Positions 42,374 to 50,154 of a DNA stretch of 64,000 nucleotides are shown piece after piece. The translations under genes and the position numbers were made by a program. This DNA is from Jiangella gansuensis DSM 44835. GTDB taxonomy: Bacteria; Actinomycetota; Actinomycetes; Jiangellales; Jiangellaceae. Within the stretch, counting starts at the first letter, position 1. The number at the start of each line of letters is the position of its first letter. The notes under the pieces are model-generated. The model did no database searches. It was given only the letters and a program-made list of their open reading frames with translations, and was not told where the DNA came from. The stretch spans positions 907,090-971,089 of the forward strand of contig NZ_KI911782.1 in the NCBI RefSeq assembly GCF_000515395.1, written 5' to 3'.

Positions 42374-42407
42374 ACAGGCCTGGGCGCACGCTGATGCCCA
42401 GGCCTGT
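42374..42407. terminator. hairpin terminator after toxin/immunity pair
   Basis: ACAGGCCTGGGC and GCCCAGGCCTGT form a perfect 12-bp stem around a 10-base loop, 75 bases after the stop of the 180-aa gene and 62 bases from the end of the convergent secreted-peptide gene. It could serve both. Confidence 0.8.
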
Positions 42408-42468
42408 CCGCCGCAACGGTCGGCCCGGTGCCCCCCGGACTCGGGCCGACGCGTTCGTCGCCGCGTGA

Positions 42469-42651
42469 TTACCGCGGCATGATGAGGGCGTAGTTGCCGC
42501 TCACGTCGTCGTACAGAACGTAGGACCCGTCGGGATAGCAGATGACGGGGTACACGGCTGCGGAGGCGCCCGTGGCCCCCGCGACCGCGAGGCCTCCGGC
42601 GACGGCGATCGGCAGCAGAACCCGCCGGACAGTCTTGGTAGCGAACTTCAT
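42469..42651 (-). CDS. small secreted protein, 60 aa
   Basis: ATG at 42651 with AAGGAG 9 bases upstream, a strong ribosome binding site; longer in-frame starts lack one. Residues 1-31 are a classical signal peptide: basic KFATKTVRR, hydrophobic VLLPIAVAGGLAVAGATG and a cut after ASA. The mature part is about 29 residues, AVYPVICYPDGSYVLYDDVS followed by GNYALIMPR, with five tyrosines and one cysteine. A single cysteine would allow a disulfide-linked dimer. It is not a chaplin or a known lantibiotic by eye. No maturation enzymes are adjacent. Function unknown. Confidence 0.7.
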   Translation of the reverse strand: MKFATKTVRRVLLPIAVAGGLAVAGATGASAAVYPVICYPDGSYVLYDDVSGNYALIMPR

Positions 42652-42998
42652 CGATCTGACTCCTTCAGTGTTCTCCCTGTGCCTGGTCGGCACCGGCCCG
42701 GAGCACATCCCACCCAGGGCCAACGCGATGCACCGCCGACAACGCCGTCGGCGACGCCGGGCGATCGTCTGGCCTGTGAACGCCCCCATGTCGAGATCTC
42801 GACCGCGGGAAGCCATGCGCTGTCAGTCCCGCGGCGACCGGTCTGCTCGAATCCTGCGGGCGGGGGTCCTGCGGTTCAACGATCCCGGACGATCCCGGAC
42901 GCGGCGGCCCGCGCCTACGGGGGGACAGTACGGTGAAACTCTGACCCGCTGGCCTAGGCGAACGAGTCTGTCGGCGCCAGCGGCTAACGTGTCGGGGC
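42652..42998. other. intergenic region with a 10-bp tandem repeat
   Basis: 347 bases between the divergent secreted-peptide and SWIM-helicase genes. I see no gene. It holds the peptide's ribosome binding site, a direct repeat of GATCCCGGAC twice in a row at 42881-42900, and a -10 like TAACGT at 42985-42990 that ends 8 bases before the helicase ATG. Confidence 0.5.
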
Positions 42999-45900
42999 AT
43001 GTGGACGAACGTGCCGGCTGAGGACGATCTGGGGCTACGCGCCGTCGTGGGCCCGTCGGCGTATGTGCGCGGGCTGATGTATGCCCAGCAGGGCGCGGTG
43101 TCCGATATCGAGTGGGATCCGGCGCGCTGCATGTTCACAGGCAAGGTCATCGGTAGCCGCCGTGATCCCTACGTCACCGCGGCGGTGATGGATCCGCTTG
43201 ACGACGCGACGTACACGTTCGCCGAAGGCTATTGCACCTGTCCGGTGAAGTTCGACTGCAAGCACGTTGTCGCATTGCTGATCGCCGCAGTGTCCGACGA
43301 ACGGCCGACGGAGCAACCCACGCCCGAACCCGCTGTGCCGGCGTGGACGCGGGCGTTGGATTCGCTGTTGGGCGACGACGGCACCGGCCAGGGCCGCGAC
43401 GACGACGCTGTGCCCCTGGCGGTGGAGCTGTCGCTGTACACGCCGCGGACGTCCACGCGGCGGCGCAACCAGGTCACGCAGCCGCAACTGCGGGCGCGCG
43501 TGGTGCGGCCGGGGCAGAACGGCTGGGTGGCGGGGCAGCTGAGCTGGTCCGGGCTGCGGCAGCCCTATGGGGTCCAACAGCACCGCGCCGATCAGGTGCA
43601 GTGGCTGCGCCAGTTCTACACACTGCACCAGGCCGGACGCCAGGCGTCAGCGTTCTTTCCGTACTACCAGACCGAGGAGAAGTACCTCGACCTGACGGCG
43701 TTCGAGTCCAGCCAGCTGTGGCCAATGCTGGACGAGGCAGCATTGCTGGGCATCCGGTTGGTGCATCGGAAGAAGAGCTGGGGCGACATCGACGGCTATC
43801 GCACCGCCCGGCTGTCGCTCGATGTCACGAAGGCCGCGGAGTCCGGCGACCTGGTCATCGCGCCGACGCTGGCCGTCGACGGGGTTGGCGAGGACGTCGT
43901 CCCGGTCCGGTTCATCGGCGACGACGCCCACGGCTTGGTCTACGCGAGCCGCGCCGACGCCGAGTCCGGCACCGACTCGCAGAACTGGCGGTTCGGCCTG
44001 GCCAGGTTCGACCGCCCCGTGGATCACCAGCTGCAGACCATGGTGCTCGACGGCAACCCGCTGACGGTGCCGGCCTCCGACGGCGACCGGTTCCGCGACG
44101 AGTACGCCCCACGACTGCACCGGCTGGTGACGGTCGAGTCGTCGGACGGTTCGTTCGCGCCGCCGGATCTCTCCGGGCCGAGGCTGGTCGTCCGCGCCGA
44201 TTACGACGACGACCACGCGCTGGACCTGCACTGGGAGTGGCTCTACAGCATCGGTGACCAGGAACGACGGTACTCGCTGGGTGTCCATCACGAGGACGAC
44301 GAGTTCCGCGACCGGGACGCGGAGCGCGCGCTGCTGGCGAGCGTCGATGCCGAGCTCGACGGCATCGAGCTGTCACCGGGCGAGACCGACGAGGCGATTC
44401 GACGCCTCACGCGGGGCTTCGGTGACCAGAAGCCGTCGGTCGTCTCGCGGCGCCGGCTGGACGGGCTGGACACCATGCGGTTCAGCACCGAGGCCGTCCG
44501 GCGCCTCGAGGACCTCACCGATGTCGACGTCGAAGTCACCGGCGACCCCGCCGACTACCGGGAGGTCGGAGACTCCGTCGTCATCGGCGTGTCCACCGAG
44601 GCATCGCCAGGCGAAACCGACTGGTTCGACTTGGGCGTCACCATCACCGTCGAGGGCCAGGACGTGCCGTTCGTCGACGTGTTCAGCGCACTGTCACGGG
44701 ACGAGCCGTACCTGCTGCTGCCCGATGGCGCGTACTTCTCCGTCCAGAAGCCCGAGCTGCAGGCATTGCGCAAGCTCATCGAGGAGGCCCGCGCACTCGG
44801 CGAGAGCACCAGCACCACCACCAGGATCAGCCGGTTCCAGGCCGGGCTCTGGGAAGAGCTCATGGCACTGGGAATCGTGACCAGCCAGGCCGACGCCTGG
44901 CGACGCCAGGTCCAGGGGCTACTGACGGCCGATTCGTTCCGGCACACCCAACCGCCGAGCACGCTCCTGGCCGAACTGCGCCCCTACCAGCTGGACGGAT
45001 ACCGGTGGCTGACGTTCCTATGGGAACACGGGCTCGGCGGAATCCTCGCCGACGACATGGGCCTCGGCAAGACGGTGCAGGCGCTGGCGCTGATGTGCCA
45101 CGCCAAGCAGACCGTCCCGGGCGGCGCACCGTTCCTCGTCGTCGCGCCGACCAGCGTGGTGTCGAACTGGGTGGCCGAAGCCGCGCGGTTCGCGCCCGGG
45201 CTAAGCGTCGTACCGGTCACGGACACGCTGCGCCGTCGCGGTCAGTCCATCGACGACGTCATCGACGGCGCGGATGTCGTGGTCACCACCTACACGCTGA
45301 TGCGTCTGGACGCCGACGCCTACGCCCAGGTGTCGTGGTCCGGGGTGATGTTCGACGAAGCCCAGCACGTGAAGAACCACCAGTCGAAGACGTATCAGAG
45401 CGCGCGGAAGCTACCCGCGGCATTCAAGCTGGCCATCACCGGCACGCCGGTGGAGAACAATCTGATGGAGCTGTGGTCTCAGCTGTCGCTCACCGCGCCC
45501 GGCCTGTTCCCCAGCCCGAGCCGCTTCGAGCAGTACTACGCCCGTCCGGTCGAGCGGCGGGCCGACACCGGGCTCCTCGCCCAACTGCGCCGCCGCATCA
45601 GGCCGCTGGTCCTGCGCCGCACCAAAGATCAGGTGGTCACCGACCTCCCCGCCAAGCAGGAGCAGGTCACCGAGGTCGAGCTGCACCCCGCGCATCGCAA
45701 GGTCTACGAGAAGCACCTGCAGCGTGAGCGGCAGAAGGTGCTCGGACTGCTGGACGACATCGACAAGAACCGCTTCACCATCCTGCGGTCACTCACGCTG
45801 CTGCGGCAGCTGAGCCTGCACGCCGGGCTCGTCGACCCCGACCACGCCGGACTGCCCAGCGCCAAAATCGGCATGCTGCTCGAACAGCTCCGTGAGGTCG

Positions 45901-46361
45901 TCGATGGCGGCCACCGCGCACTAGTGTTCAGCCAGTTCACCGGGTTCCTCGGGGTGGTGCGTGAGCACCTGGGCGCCGCCGGAATCGACTACTGCTACCT
46001 GGACGGCTCCACCCGCCACCGCGAGCAGGTGATCGCCAGCTTCAAGGACGGAATGGCGCCGGTTTTCCTGATCAGCCTCAAAGCCGGCGGGTTCGGCCTG
46101 AACCTCACCGAGGCCGACTACTGCTTCCTCCTCGACCCATGGTGGAACCCGGCCACCGAAGCCCAAGCCGTCGACCGCACCCACCGCATCGGACAGACCC
46201 GCAACGTCATGGTGTACCGGCTGATCGCCGCCGACACCATCGAGCAGAAGGTCATGGCGCTCAAAGCACGCAAGGCGGATCTGTCCGCCAGCGTCATGGA
46301 CGACGGCAACCTGTTCGGCAGCAGCCTCGGCATCGACGACATCCGCGACCTCCTCCAGTAG
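42999..46361 (+). CDS. SNF2-family helicase with N-terminal SWIM zinc finger
   Basis: 1120 aa. A SWIM finger, CTCPVKFDCKHVVAL, lies at about residues 77-91; a long mainly beta accessory region follows to about residue 640. The SNF2 core has LRPYQLDGYRWL, ADDMGLGKTVQALA, FDEAQHVKN, TGTPVENNLMELWS, and in the C-terminal lobe FSQFTGFL, LKAGGFGLNLTEADYCFLLDPWWNPATEAQAVDRTHRIGQTRNV. This matches the actinobacterial SWIM-SNF2 (HelZ-like) ATPases of about 1000 aa. It probably moves on DNA or nucleoprotein; its process is unknown. A near-leaderless start is suggested by TAACGT 8 bases upstream. It stands alone and ends in a 17-bp perfect hairpin. Confidence 0.93.
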   Translation: MWTNVPAEDDLGLRAVVGPSAYVRGLMYAQQGAVSDIEWDPARCMFTGKVIGSRRDPYVTAAVMDPLDDATYTFAEGYCTCPVKFDCKHVVALLIAAVSDERPTEQPTPEPAVPAWTRALDSLLGDDGTGQGRDDDAVPLAVELSLYTPRTSTRRRNQVTQPQLRARVVRPGQNGWVAGQLSWSGLRQPYGVQQHRADQVQWLRQFYTLHQAGRQASAFFPYYQTEEKYLDLTAFESSQLWPMLDEAALLGIRLVHRKKSWGDIDGYRTARLSLDVTKAAESGDLVIAPTLAVDGVGEDVVPVRFIGDDAHGLVYASRADAESGTDSQNWRFGLARFDRPVDHQLQTMVLDGNPLTVPASDGDRFRDEYAPRLHRLVTVESSDGSFAPPDLSGPRLVVRADYDDDHALDLHWEWLYSIGDQERRYSLGVHHEDDEFRDRDAERALLASVDAELDGIELSPGETDEAIRRLTRGFGDQKPSVVSRRRLDGLDTMRFSTEAVRRLEDLTDVDVEVTGDPADYREVGDSVVIGVSTEASPGETDWFDLGVTITVEGQDVPFVDVFSALSRDEPYLLLPDGAYFSVQKPELQALRKLIEEARALGESTSTTTRISRFQAGLWEELMALGIVTSQADAWRRQVQGLLTADSFRHTQPPSTLLAELRPYQLDGYRWLTFLWEHGLGGILADDMGLGKTVQALALMCHAKQTVPGGAPFLVVAPTSVVSNWVAEAARFAPGLSVVPVTDTLRRRGQSIDDVIDGADVVVTTYTLMRLDADAYAQVSWSGVMFDEAQHVKNHQSKTYQSARKLPAAFKLAITGTPVENNLMELWSQLSLTAPGLFPSPSRFEQYYARPVERRADTGLLAQLRRRIRPLVLRRTKDQVVTDLPAKQEQVTEVELHPAHRKVYEKHLQRERQKVLGLLDDIDKNRFTILRSLTLLRQLSLHAGLVDPDHAGLPSAKIGMLLEQLREVVDGGHRALVFSQFTGFLGVVREHLGAAGIDYCYLDGSTRHREQVIASFKDGMAPVFLISLKAGGFGLNLTEADYCFLLDPWWNPATEAQAVDRTHRIGQTRNVMVYRLIAADTIEQKVMALKARKADLSASVMDDGNLFGSSLGIDDIRDLLQ

Positions 46362-46398
46362 CACGCGCCGTCCACGGCGTCCCGCCGAGCGGTGAGCC

Positions 46399-46452
46399 CA
46401 TGATCATCGGCGATCCACCCCGCCCAGGCGTGGCCGATCGCCGATGATCATG
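46399..46452. terminator. bidirectional hairpin terminator
   Basis: CATGATCATCGGCGATC at 46399-46415 is perfectly complemented by 46436-46452, a 17-bp stem with a 20-base loop. It sits between the convergent SWIM helicase and ABC permease genes. The outer TGATCATC is shared with the terminator at 50084. Confidence 0.85.
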
Positions 46453-46470
46453 GAGGGCACACCGCACGGC

Positions 46471-47229
46471 TCACCCGCGCAGGGCGGCCCGGCGGAACAG
46501 CCAGCCCGTCGCCAGCGCCGCAGCCACGCCCAACCCGGTGAACCAGGCGGTGAACGCGACCAGGTCGCCGGCGGACGCGGACCCGGTCACCAGGCCGCGC
46601 AGCGCCTCGATGGCCACGGTCACCGGCTGGTGCTCGGCGAACCCCTGCAGCCAGCCCGGCAGGCTGTCGACCGGGACGAACGCCGTCGACAAGTACGGCA
46701 GGAACAGGGCGACGAAGCTGAACATGCCGGCTGCGTCCACCGACCGCACCGCGAGCCCCCATGCGGCCGCGACGAACGTGAGCGCCACGATGTAGCTGGC
46801 AAGCAGCGCCCCGGCGCCGACCCACTCCACGAACGAGCCGTCGGAGCGGAACCCGAGCGCCACCGCGACCAGCAGCACGAGCGCCGTCGACACCAAGTTG
46901 CGCGCCACGCTGGCCAGGACGTGCCCGACAACGACGCCGGACGCTCGTACCGGCATGGTGCGCAGCCGTGCCACGACCCCGCGCGTCACGTCCGTATGCA
47001 CGGACGTCGCCGTCAACGCCGCGCCGAAGCCGGCGCACAGGAGCATCACGCCCGGCGTCACGTACTCCACGTACGACCTGGCCGACACCCCGGACAGGGC
47101 GGAGCCGAACACCGTCACGAACAGCAGCATGATCGCGACCGGGGCGACGATCGCGGTGACGAGGCTGTCCAGGTTGCGCAGCGAGTGCACCATGCTGCGC
47201 TGGGTGAAGACGAGAGTGGAGCCGATCAT
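46471..47229 (-). CDS. ABC-2 type drug exporter permease (DrrB-like)
   Basis: 252 aa; the ATG at 47229 forms an ATGA overlap with the ATPase stop. Six hydrophobic helices are visible, with the family loop TATSVHTDVTRGVVARLRTMPVRASGVVVGHVLA after TM2. Near the C-terminus YLSTAFVPVDSLPGWLQGFAEHQPVTVAIEALRGL is the signature of daunorubicin-type permeases. It should form a dimer with the ATPase to export a lipophilic compound. A divergent TetR regulator probably controls it. Confidence 0.92.
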   Translation of the reverse strand: MIGSTLVFTQRSMVHSLRNLDSLVTAIVAPVAIMLLFVTVFGSALSGVSARSYVEYVTPGVMLLCAGFGAALTATSVHTDVTRGVVARLRTMPVRASGVVVGHVLASVARNLVSTALVLLVAVALGFRSDGSFVEWVGAGALLASYIVALTFVAAAWGLAVRSVDAAGMFSFVALFLPYLSTAFVPVDSLPGWLQGFAEHQPVTVAIEALRGLVTGSASAGDLVAFTAWFTGLGVAAALATGWLFRRAALRG

Positions 47230-48107
47230 GCCGCGACCTCCTGGTCGGTCAGGGTGAGGAAGACGTCGTCGAGGGTGGGCGTACGGACGGTCACGGACGC
47301 GACCGGCCGGCCGGCCGCGTGGTAGTGGTTGAGCACGTCGCGCAGCCGTTCGGCGCTGCCGTCGGAGACGACCTGCTCGTGCGACCCGTCGGCGAAGGTG
47401 AGCTCGATCCATTCCTCCCCGACCTGACGTTTCAGCTCCGCCGCCGTCCCGGAGGCGACGATGCGGCCGCCGTGCAGGACGGCGACGTGGTCGGCCAGCG
47501 CCTCGGCCTCTTCGAGGTACTGCGTGGTGAGGAAGACGGTGGTGCCGGAGTCCGCCAGTCCGGCCACCAGCCGCCATAGGTCCTGCCGGCTGCGCGGGTC
47601 CATGCCGGTGGTCGGCTCGTCGAGGAAGACGACGGGCGGCGAGTCGACGAGGCTGGCGGCGAGGTCGAGGCGGCGCCGCATGCCCCCGGAGTACTGACCG
47701 GCGCGCCGGTCGGCGGCGTCGGACAGCCCGAACGACGCCAGCAGCTCGTCGGCCCGGGCGGCGGCGTCGCGCCGGCGCCGGCCCAGCAGCCGGGCGATCA
47801 TCACGAGGTTCTCGCGCCCGGTCAGTTCCTCGTCGACCGACGCGTGCTGGCCGGTGACGCTGATCAGCCGGCGCACCGCCGCGGCCGAGGTCACCACGTC
47901 CTGACCAAGGATGCGCGCGCTGCCGCCGGTGGGCCGCCGCAGGGTGGTGAGGATCCGGATGAGGGTCGTCTTGCCGGCGCCGTTCGGCCCGAGCAGGGCG
48001 CAGACCTGACCTGCGGGGACGGTGAAGCTGACGCCGTCGAGAACGTTGTGGTTGCCGTAGGACATGCGCAGGTCGGAGACGTCGACCGCGACTTCGGAAG
48101 CTCTCAT
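47226..48107 (-). CDS. ABC transporter ATP-binding protein (DrrA-like)
   Basis: 293 aa. Walker A GPNGAGKTTLIRIL at about residue 42, Q-loop TGQ, signature QYSGGMRRRLDLAASL, Walker B VVFLDEPTTGMDPRSR, and switch His replaced in TTQYLEEAEALADH (Gln at the usual His position). This is typical of DrrA-type drug ATPases. A C-terminal regulatory extension ends in PTLDDVFLTLT, also typical. TACGCT on the minus strand ends 7 bases before the ATG, implying a leaderless message whose promoter overlaps the TetR-type operator repeats. Confidence 0.93.
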   Translation of the reverse strand: MRASEVAVDVSDLRMSYGNHNVLDGVSFTVPAGQVCALLGPNGAGKTTLIRILTTLRRPTGGSARILGQDVVTSAAAVRRLISVTGQHASVDEELTGRENLVMIARLLGRRRRDAAARADELLASFGLSDAADRRAGQYSGGMRRRLDLAASLVDSPPVVFLDEPTTGMDPRSRQDLWRLVAGLADSGTTVFLTTQYLEEAEALADHVAVLHGGRIVASGTAAELKRQVGEEWIELTFADGSHEQVVSDGSAERLRDVLNHYHAAGRPVASVTVRTPTLDDVFLTLTDQEVAA

Positions 48108-48114
48108 GCTGTAT

Positions 48115-48152
48115 AGCGTAACACTTACGCAGTAAGGGTTACGCAGTAATCT
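48115..48152. promoter_or_regulatory. divergent promoters with repeated operator TTACGCAGTAA
   Basis: TTACGCAGTAA occurs at 48125-48135 and again at 48139-48149; each is a TTAC-GTAA dyad. GCGTAA-CAC-TTACGC at 48116-48130 is a second, overlapping inverted repeat. A -10 like TACGCT for the exporter (48120-48115) and TAATCT for the regulator (48147-48152) both lie inside this block, each 6-7 bases from its start codon. Binding of the TetR protein here would block both genes. Confidence 0.7.
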
Positions 48153-48158
48153 GGTGAC

Positions 48159-48935
48159 GTGACCACAGACGACTACGGCTTGTCGCGCGCCCTGCAGTCG
48201 GCGTGGGGGATCGCGCCGGCGCCGACGAAGGGGCCGCGGCCGCGGCTGAGCCTCGAACAGATCGTGACGACGGCGGTCGAGCTCGGCGACCGTGACGGCG
48301 TCGACGCCATCACCATGAGCGGTGTCGCGAAGCGGCTCGGCAGCGGCGTCATGTCCCTGTACCGCTACGTCGAGTCGCGCGAGGACCTGTTGATCCTCGC
48401 CGCCGACGCCGCCCTCGCCTCGCCGCCGTCGTCGTCCACGCATGAATCACTCGACGACGACGACGGCTGGCGGGTCCGCACCGCCGCCTGGGCCACCGCG
48501 ATGCGCCGCACCTACCAGGCCCATCCGTGGCTGACCGCGCTCCCGATCACCAGCGAGCCCCTGATGCCGTCGCGGGTGCGTTGGCTGGAGGCGGGCCTGG
48601 CCTGCCTGGCCGGGTCGGGCCTCGGCGGCGCGGAGGCGATCTCCGTCGTCACCCTGCTGTGGACGTACATCCGCGGCGACGTCGAGCTCGGTGCCAGCAT
48701 GGGCGCCTCGGTGCCCGAGGTCGACGACGTCAACGCGTTCCTGGCCGGCCGCTTGCGGGCGATGGCGCCGCCCGGGGAGTTCCCGCGGATGCTGGCGATC
48801 CTCGACGGCGAGGTGGCGGGCGGCTCCGACGACACCGACTTCGAGCTGGCGATCGACGTCATCCTGGCCGGCGTCGCGGCCCGCGCCGAGAGTGCGGATC
48901 GCCTCGCGACGGACGCACCCTCTGATAGGCGTTGA
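48159..48935 (+). CDS. TetR family regulator
   Basis: 258 aa. The helix-turn-helix is at about residues 28-75 (LSLEQIVTTAVELGDRDGVDAITMSGVAKRLGSGVMSLYRYVESREDLLILAAD), of the type paired with TetR_C_1 ligand domains. The C-terminal domain contains HPWLTALPITSEPLMPSRVRWLEAGLACL and a TYIRGDVELG segment typical of that group. It is divergent from the drug exporter and 51 bases away, so it probably represses it until a substrate binds. The GTG lies 6 bases after TAATCT. Confidence 0.92.
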   Translation: MTTDDYGLSRALQSAWGIAPAPTKGPRPRLSLEQIVTTAVELGDRDGVDAITMSGVAKRLGSGVMSLYRYVESREDLLILAADAALASPPSSSTHESLDDDDGWRVRTAAWATAMRRTYQAHPWLTALPITSEPLMPSRVRWLEAGLACLAGSGLGGAEAISVVTLLWTYIRGDVELGASMGASVPEVDDVNAFLAGRLRAMAPPGEFPRMLAILDGEVAGGSDDTDFELAIDVILAGVAARAESADRLATDAPSDRR

Positions 48936-48959
48936 CTTATATAAGCTGATGGCGATAAC
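48932..48959 (+). promoter_or_regulatory. arsR-type promoter with palindrome in the spacer
   Basis: TTGACT at 48932-48937 and GATAAC at 48954-48959 are separated by 16 bases. The perfect 10-bp palindrome CTTATATAAG at 48936-48945 overlaps the -35 and the spacer. It is among the most A/T-rich spots in the region and lies just upstream of the ArsR gene, so it is probably its own operator. The -35 overlaps the tetR stop codon. Confidence 0.7.
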
Positions 48960-48968
48960 GTCGGGGAC

Positions 48969-49424
48969 GTGCATGCGTTCGACGTGCTCGGCGATCCGGT
49001 CCGGCGCCGCATCCTGGAACTGCTCGCCGACGGCGAGCTGACCTCCGGTGCGGTCACGGCCGTGATCCAGCAGGAGTTCGGCATCAGCCAGCCCGCAGTC
49101 TCGCAACACCTCAAGGTGCTGCGTGAGTCCGGCTTCGCGACCGTCCGGCCGGACGGCGCGCGGCGGCTCTACGCGGTCGGCACCGACCCGTTGCGCGACG
49201 TCGACGCCTGGCTCGATCGCTTCCGGCGTTTCTGGACCCCGCCGCTGGAGGCGCTGGCGACGGAGTTGGCCCGCGGCAAGCGCGAGCGTCGGCTGCGCGC
49301 GGAGGTCGAGCGAGGCACCGCGGCCGCACCACGAGCCCCAGCTGAACCGGCGGCACAGGCAACGGAACCGCACAAGCCGGGTGAGCGTCCCGGCCACGAG
49401 ACAGACCAGGAGAAGTCCTCATGA
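48969..49424 (+). CDS. ArsR family regulator
   Basis: 151 aa. A winged helix-turn-helix fills residues 1-80: VLGDPVRRRILELLADGELTSGAV, then FGISQPAVSQHLKVLRESGFATVRPDGARRLYAV. There is no metal-binding cysteine, which fits the group that pairs with AHSA1-type proteins rather than metal sensors. The last 40 residues are a disordered Ala/Pro/Glu tail. The GTG follows the -10 by 9 bases. It overlaps the next gene by ATGA. Confidence 0.92.
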   Translation: MHAFDVLGDPVRRRILELLADGELTSGAVTAVIQQEFGISQPAVSQHLKVLRESGFATVRPDGARRLYAVGTDPLRDVDAWLDRFRRFWTPPLEALATELARGKRERRLRAEVERGTAAAPRAPAEPAAQATEPHKPGERPGHETDQEKSS

Positions 49425-50077
49425 TCGATGTCGTCCAGCAGATCAACGCCGTGCGCCGCCAAGTCGGCGGCCGAGTCCTCGAGGCCGGCGAGGCGCGCGC
49501 CGTCGTCGTCAGTCAGACCTACCCCACGACCGCCGATGACCTCTGGGACGCCTGCACCAACCCGGAGCGGATCCCGCGCTGGTTCCTGCCGGTCAGCGGT
49601 GACCTGAAGGAAGGCGGGCGCTACCAGCTCGAGGGCAACGCCGGCGGCGTCGTCGAGCGGTGCGACCCACCGAAGAGCTTCACCGCAACCTGGGAGTTCG
49701 GCGGCAACGTGAGCTGGATCGAGGTCCGCGTCGCAGACGAGGGCGGCGAGCGCGCTCGACTCGAGCTCGAGCACCTCGCCCTCATCAACGATGAAGCACT
49801 GCAGTTCTGGGACCAGTTCGGCCCGGGCGCGACCGGTGTCGGCTGGGATCTGGGGCTGATCGGCCTCACCCTGCACCTCGGCGGCGATGCCGAAGCGGCC
49901 GTCGACCCGGCAGCGGTCGAAGCGTGGACCACGTCGGAGGAAGGCAAGCGCTTCGTGGCACTGGCCAGCGAGAAGTGGCGCGACGCGAACATCGCCGCCG
50001 GCACCGCCGGCGAGGCCGCCGCCCAGGCCGCGGCCGACCGCACCACCGCCTTCTATACCGGGCAGCCCGAGACGTGA
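49421..50077 (+). CDS. SRPBCC (AHSA1-like) domain protein
   Basis: 218 aa, ATGA overlap with the ArsR gene. The START-like fold is indicated by VVVSQTYPTTADDLWDACTNPERIPRWFLPVSGDLKEGGRYQLEGNAGG, then FTATWEFGGNVSWIEVRV and a long C-terminal helix. ArsR-AHSA1 operons are common in actinomycetes; the ligand or stress sensed is generally unknown. The C-terminal 40 residues are Ala-rich and helical. Confidence 0.92.
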   Translation: MIDVVQQINAVRRQVGGRVLEAGEARAVVVSQTYPTTADDLWDACTNPERIPRWFLPVSGDLKEGGRYQLEGNAGGVVERCDPPKSFTATWEFGGNVSWIEVRVADEGGERARLELEHLALINDEALQFWDQFGPGATGVGWDLGLIGLTLHLGGDAEAAVDPAAVEAWTTSEEGKRFVALASEKWRDANIAAGTAGEAAAQAAADRTTAFYTGQPET

Positions 50078-50083
50078 AGCACG

Positions 50084-50133
50084 TGATCATCAAGAGTTGA
50101 TCCGGTTATGACCGGGTCAACTCTTGATGATCA
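50084..50133. terminator. 22-bp-stem terminator
   Basis: TGATCATCAAGAGTTGA at 50084-50100 is perfectly complemented by 50117-50133. Inner TCCGG/CCGGG extends the stem to 22 bp around the loop TTATGA. It starts 6 bases after the AHSA1 stop and 21 bases before the convergent DUF2252 gene ends. Confidence 0.9.
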
Positions 50134-50154
50134 TGGGAGCGCGGCGGACACGAG

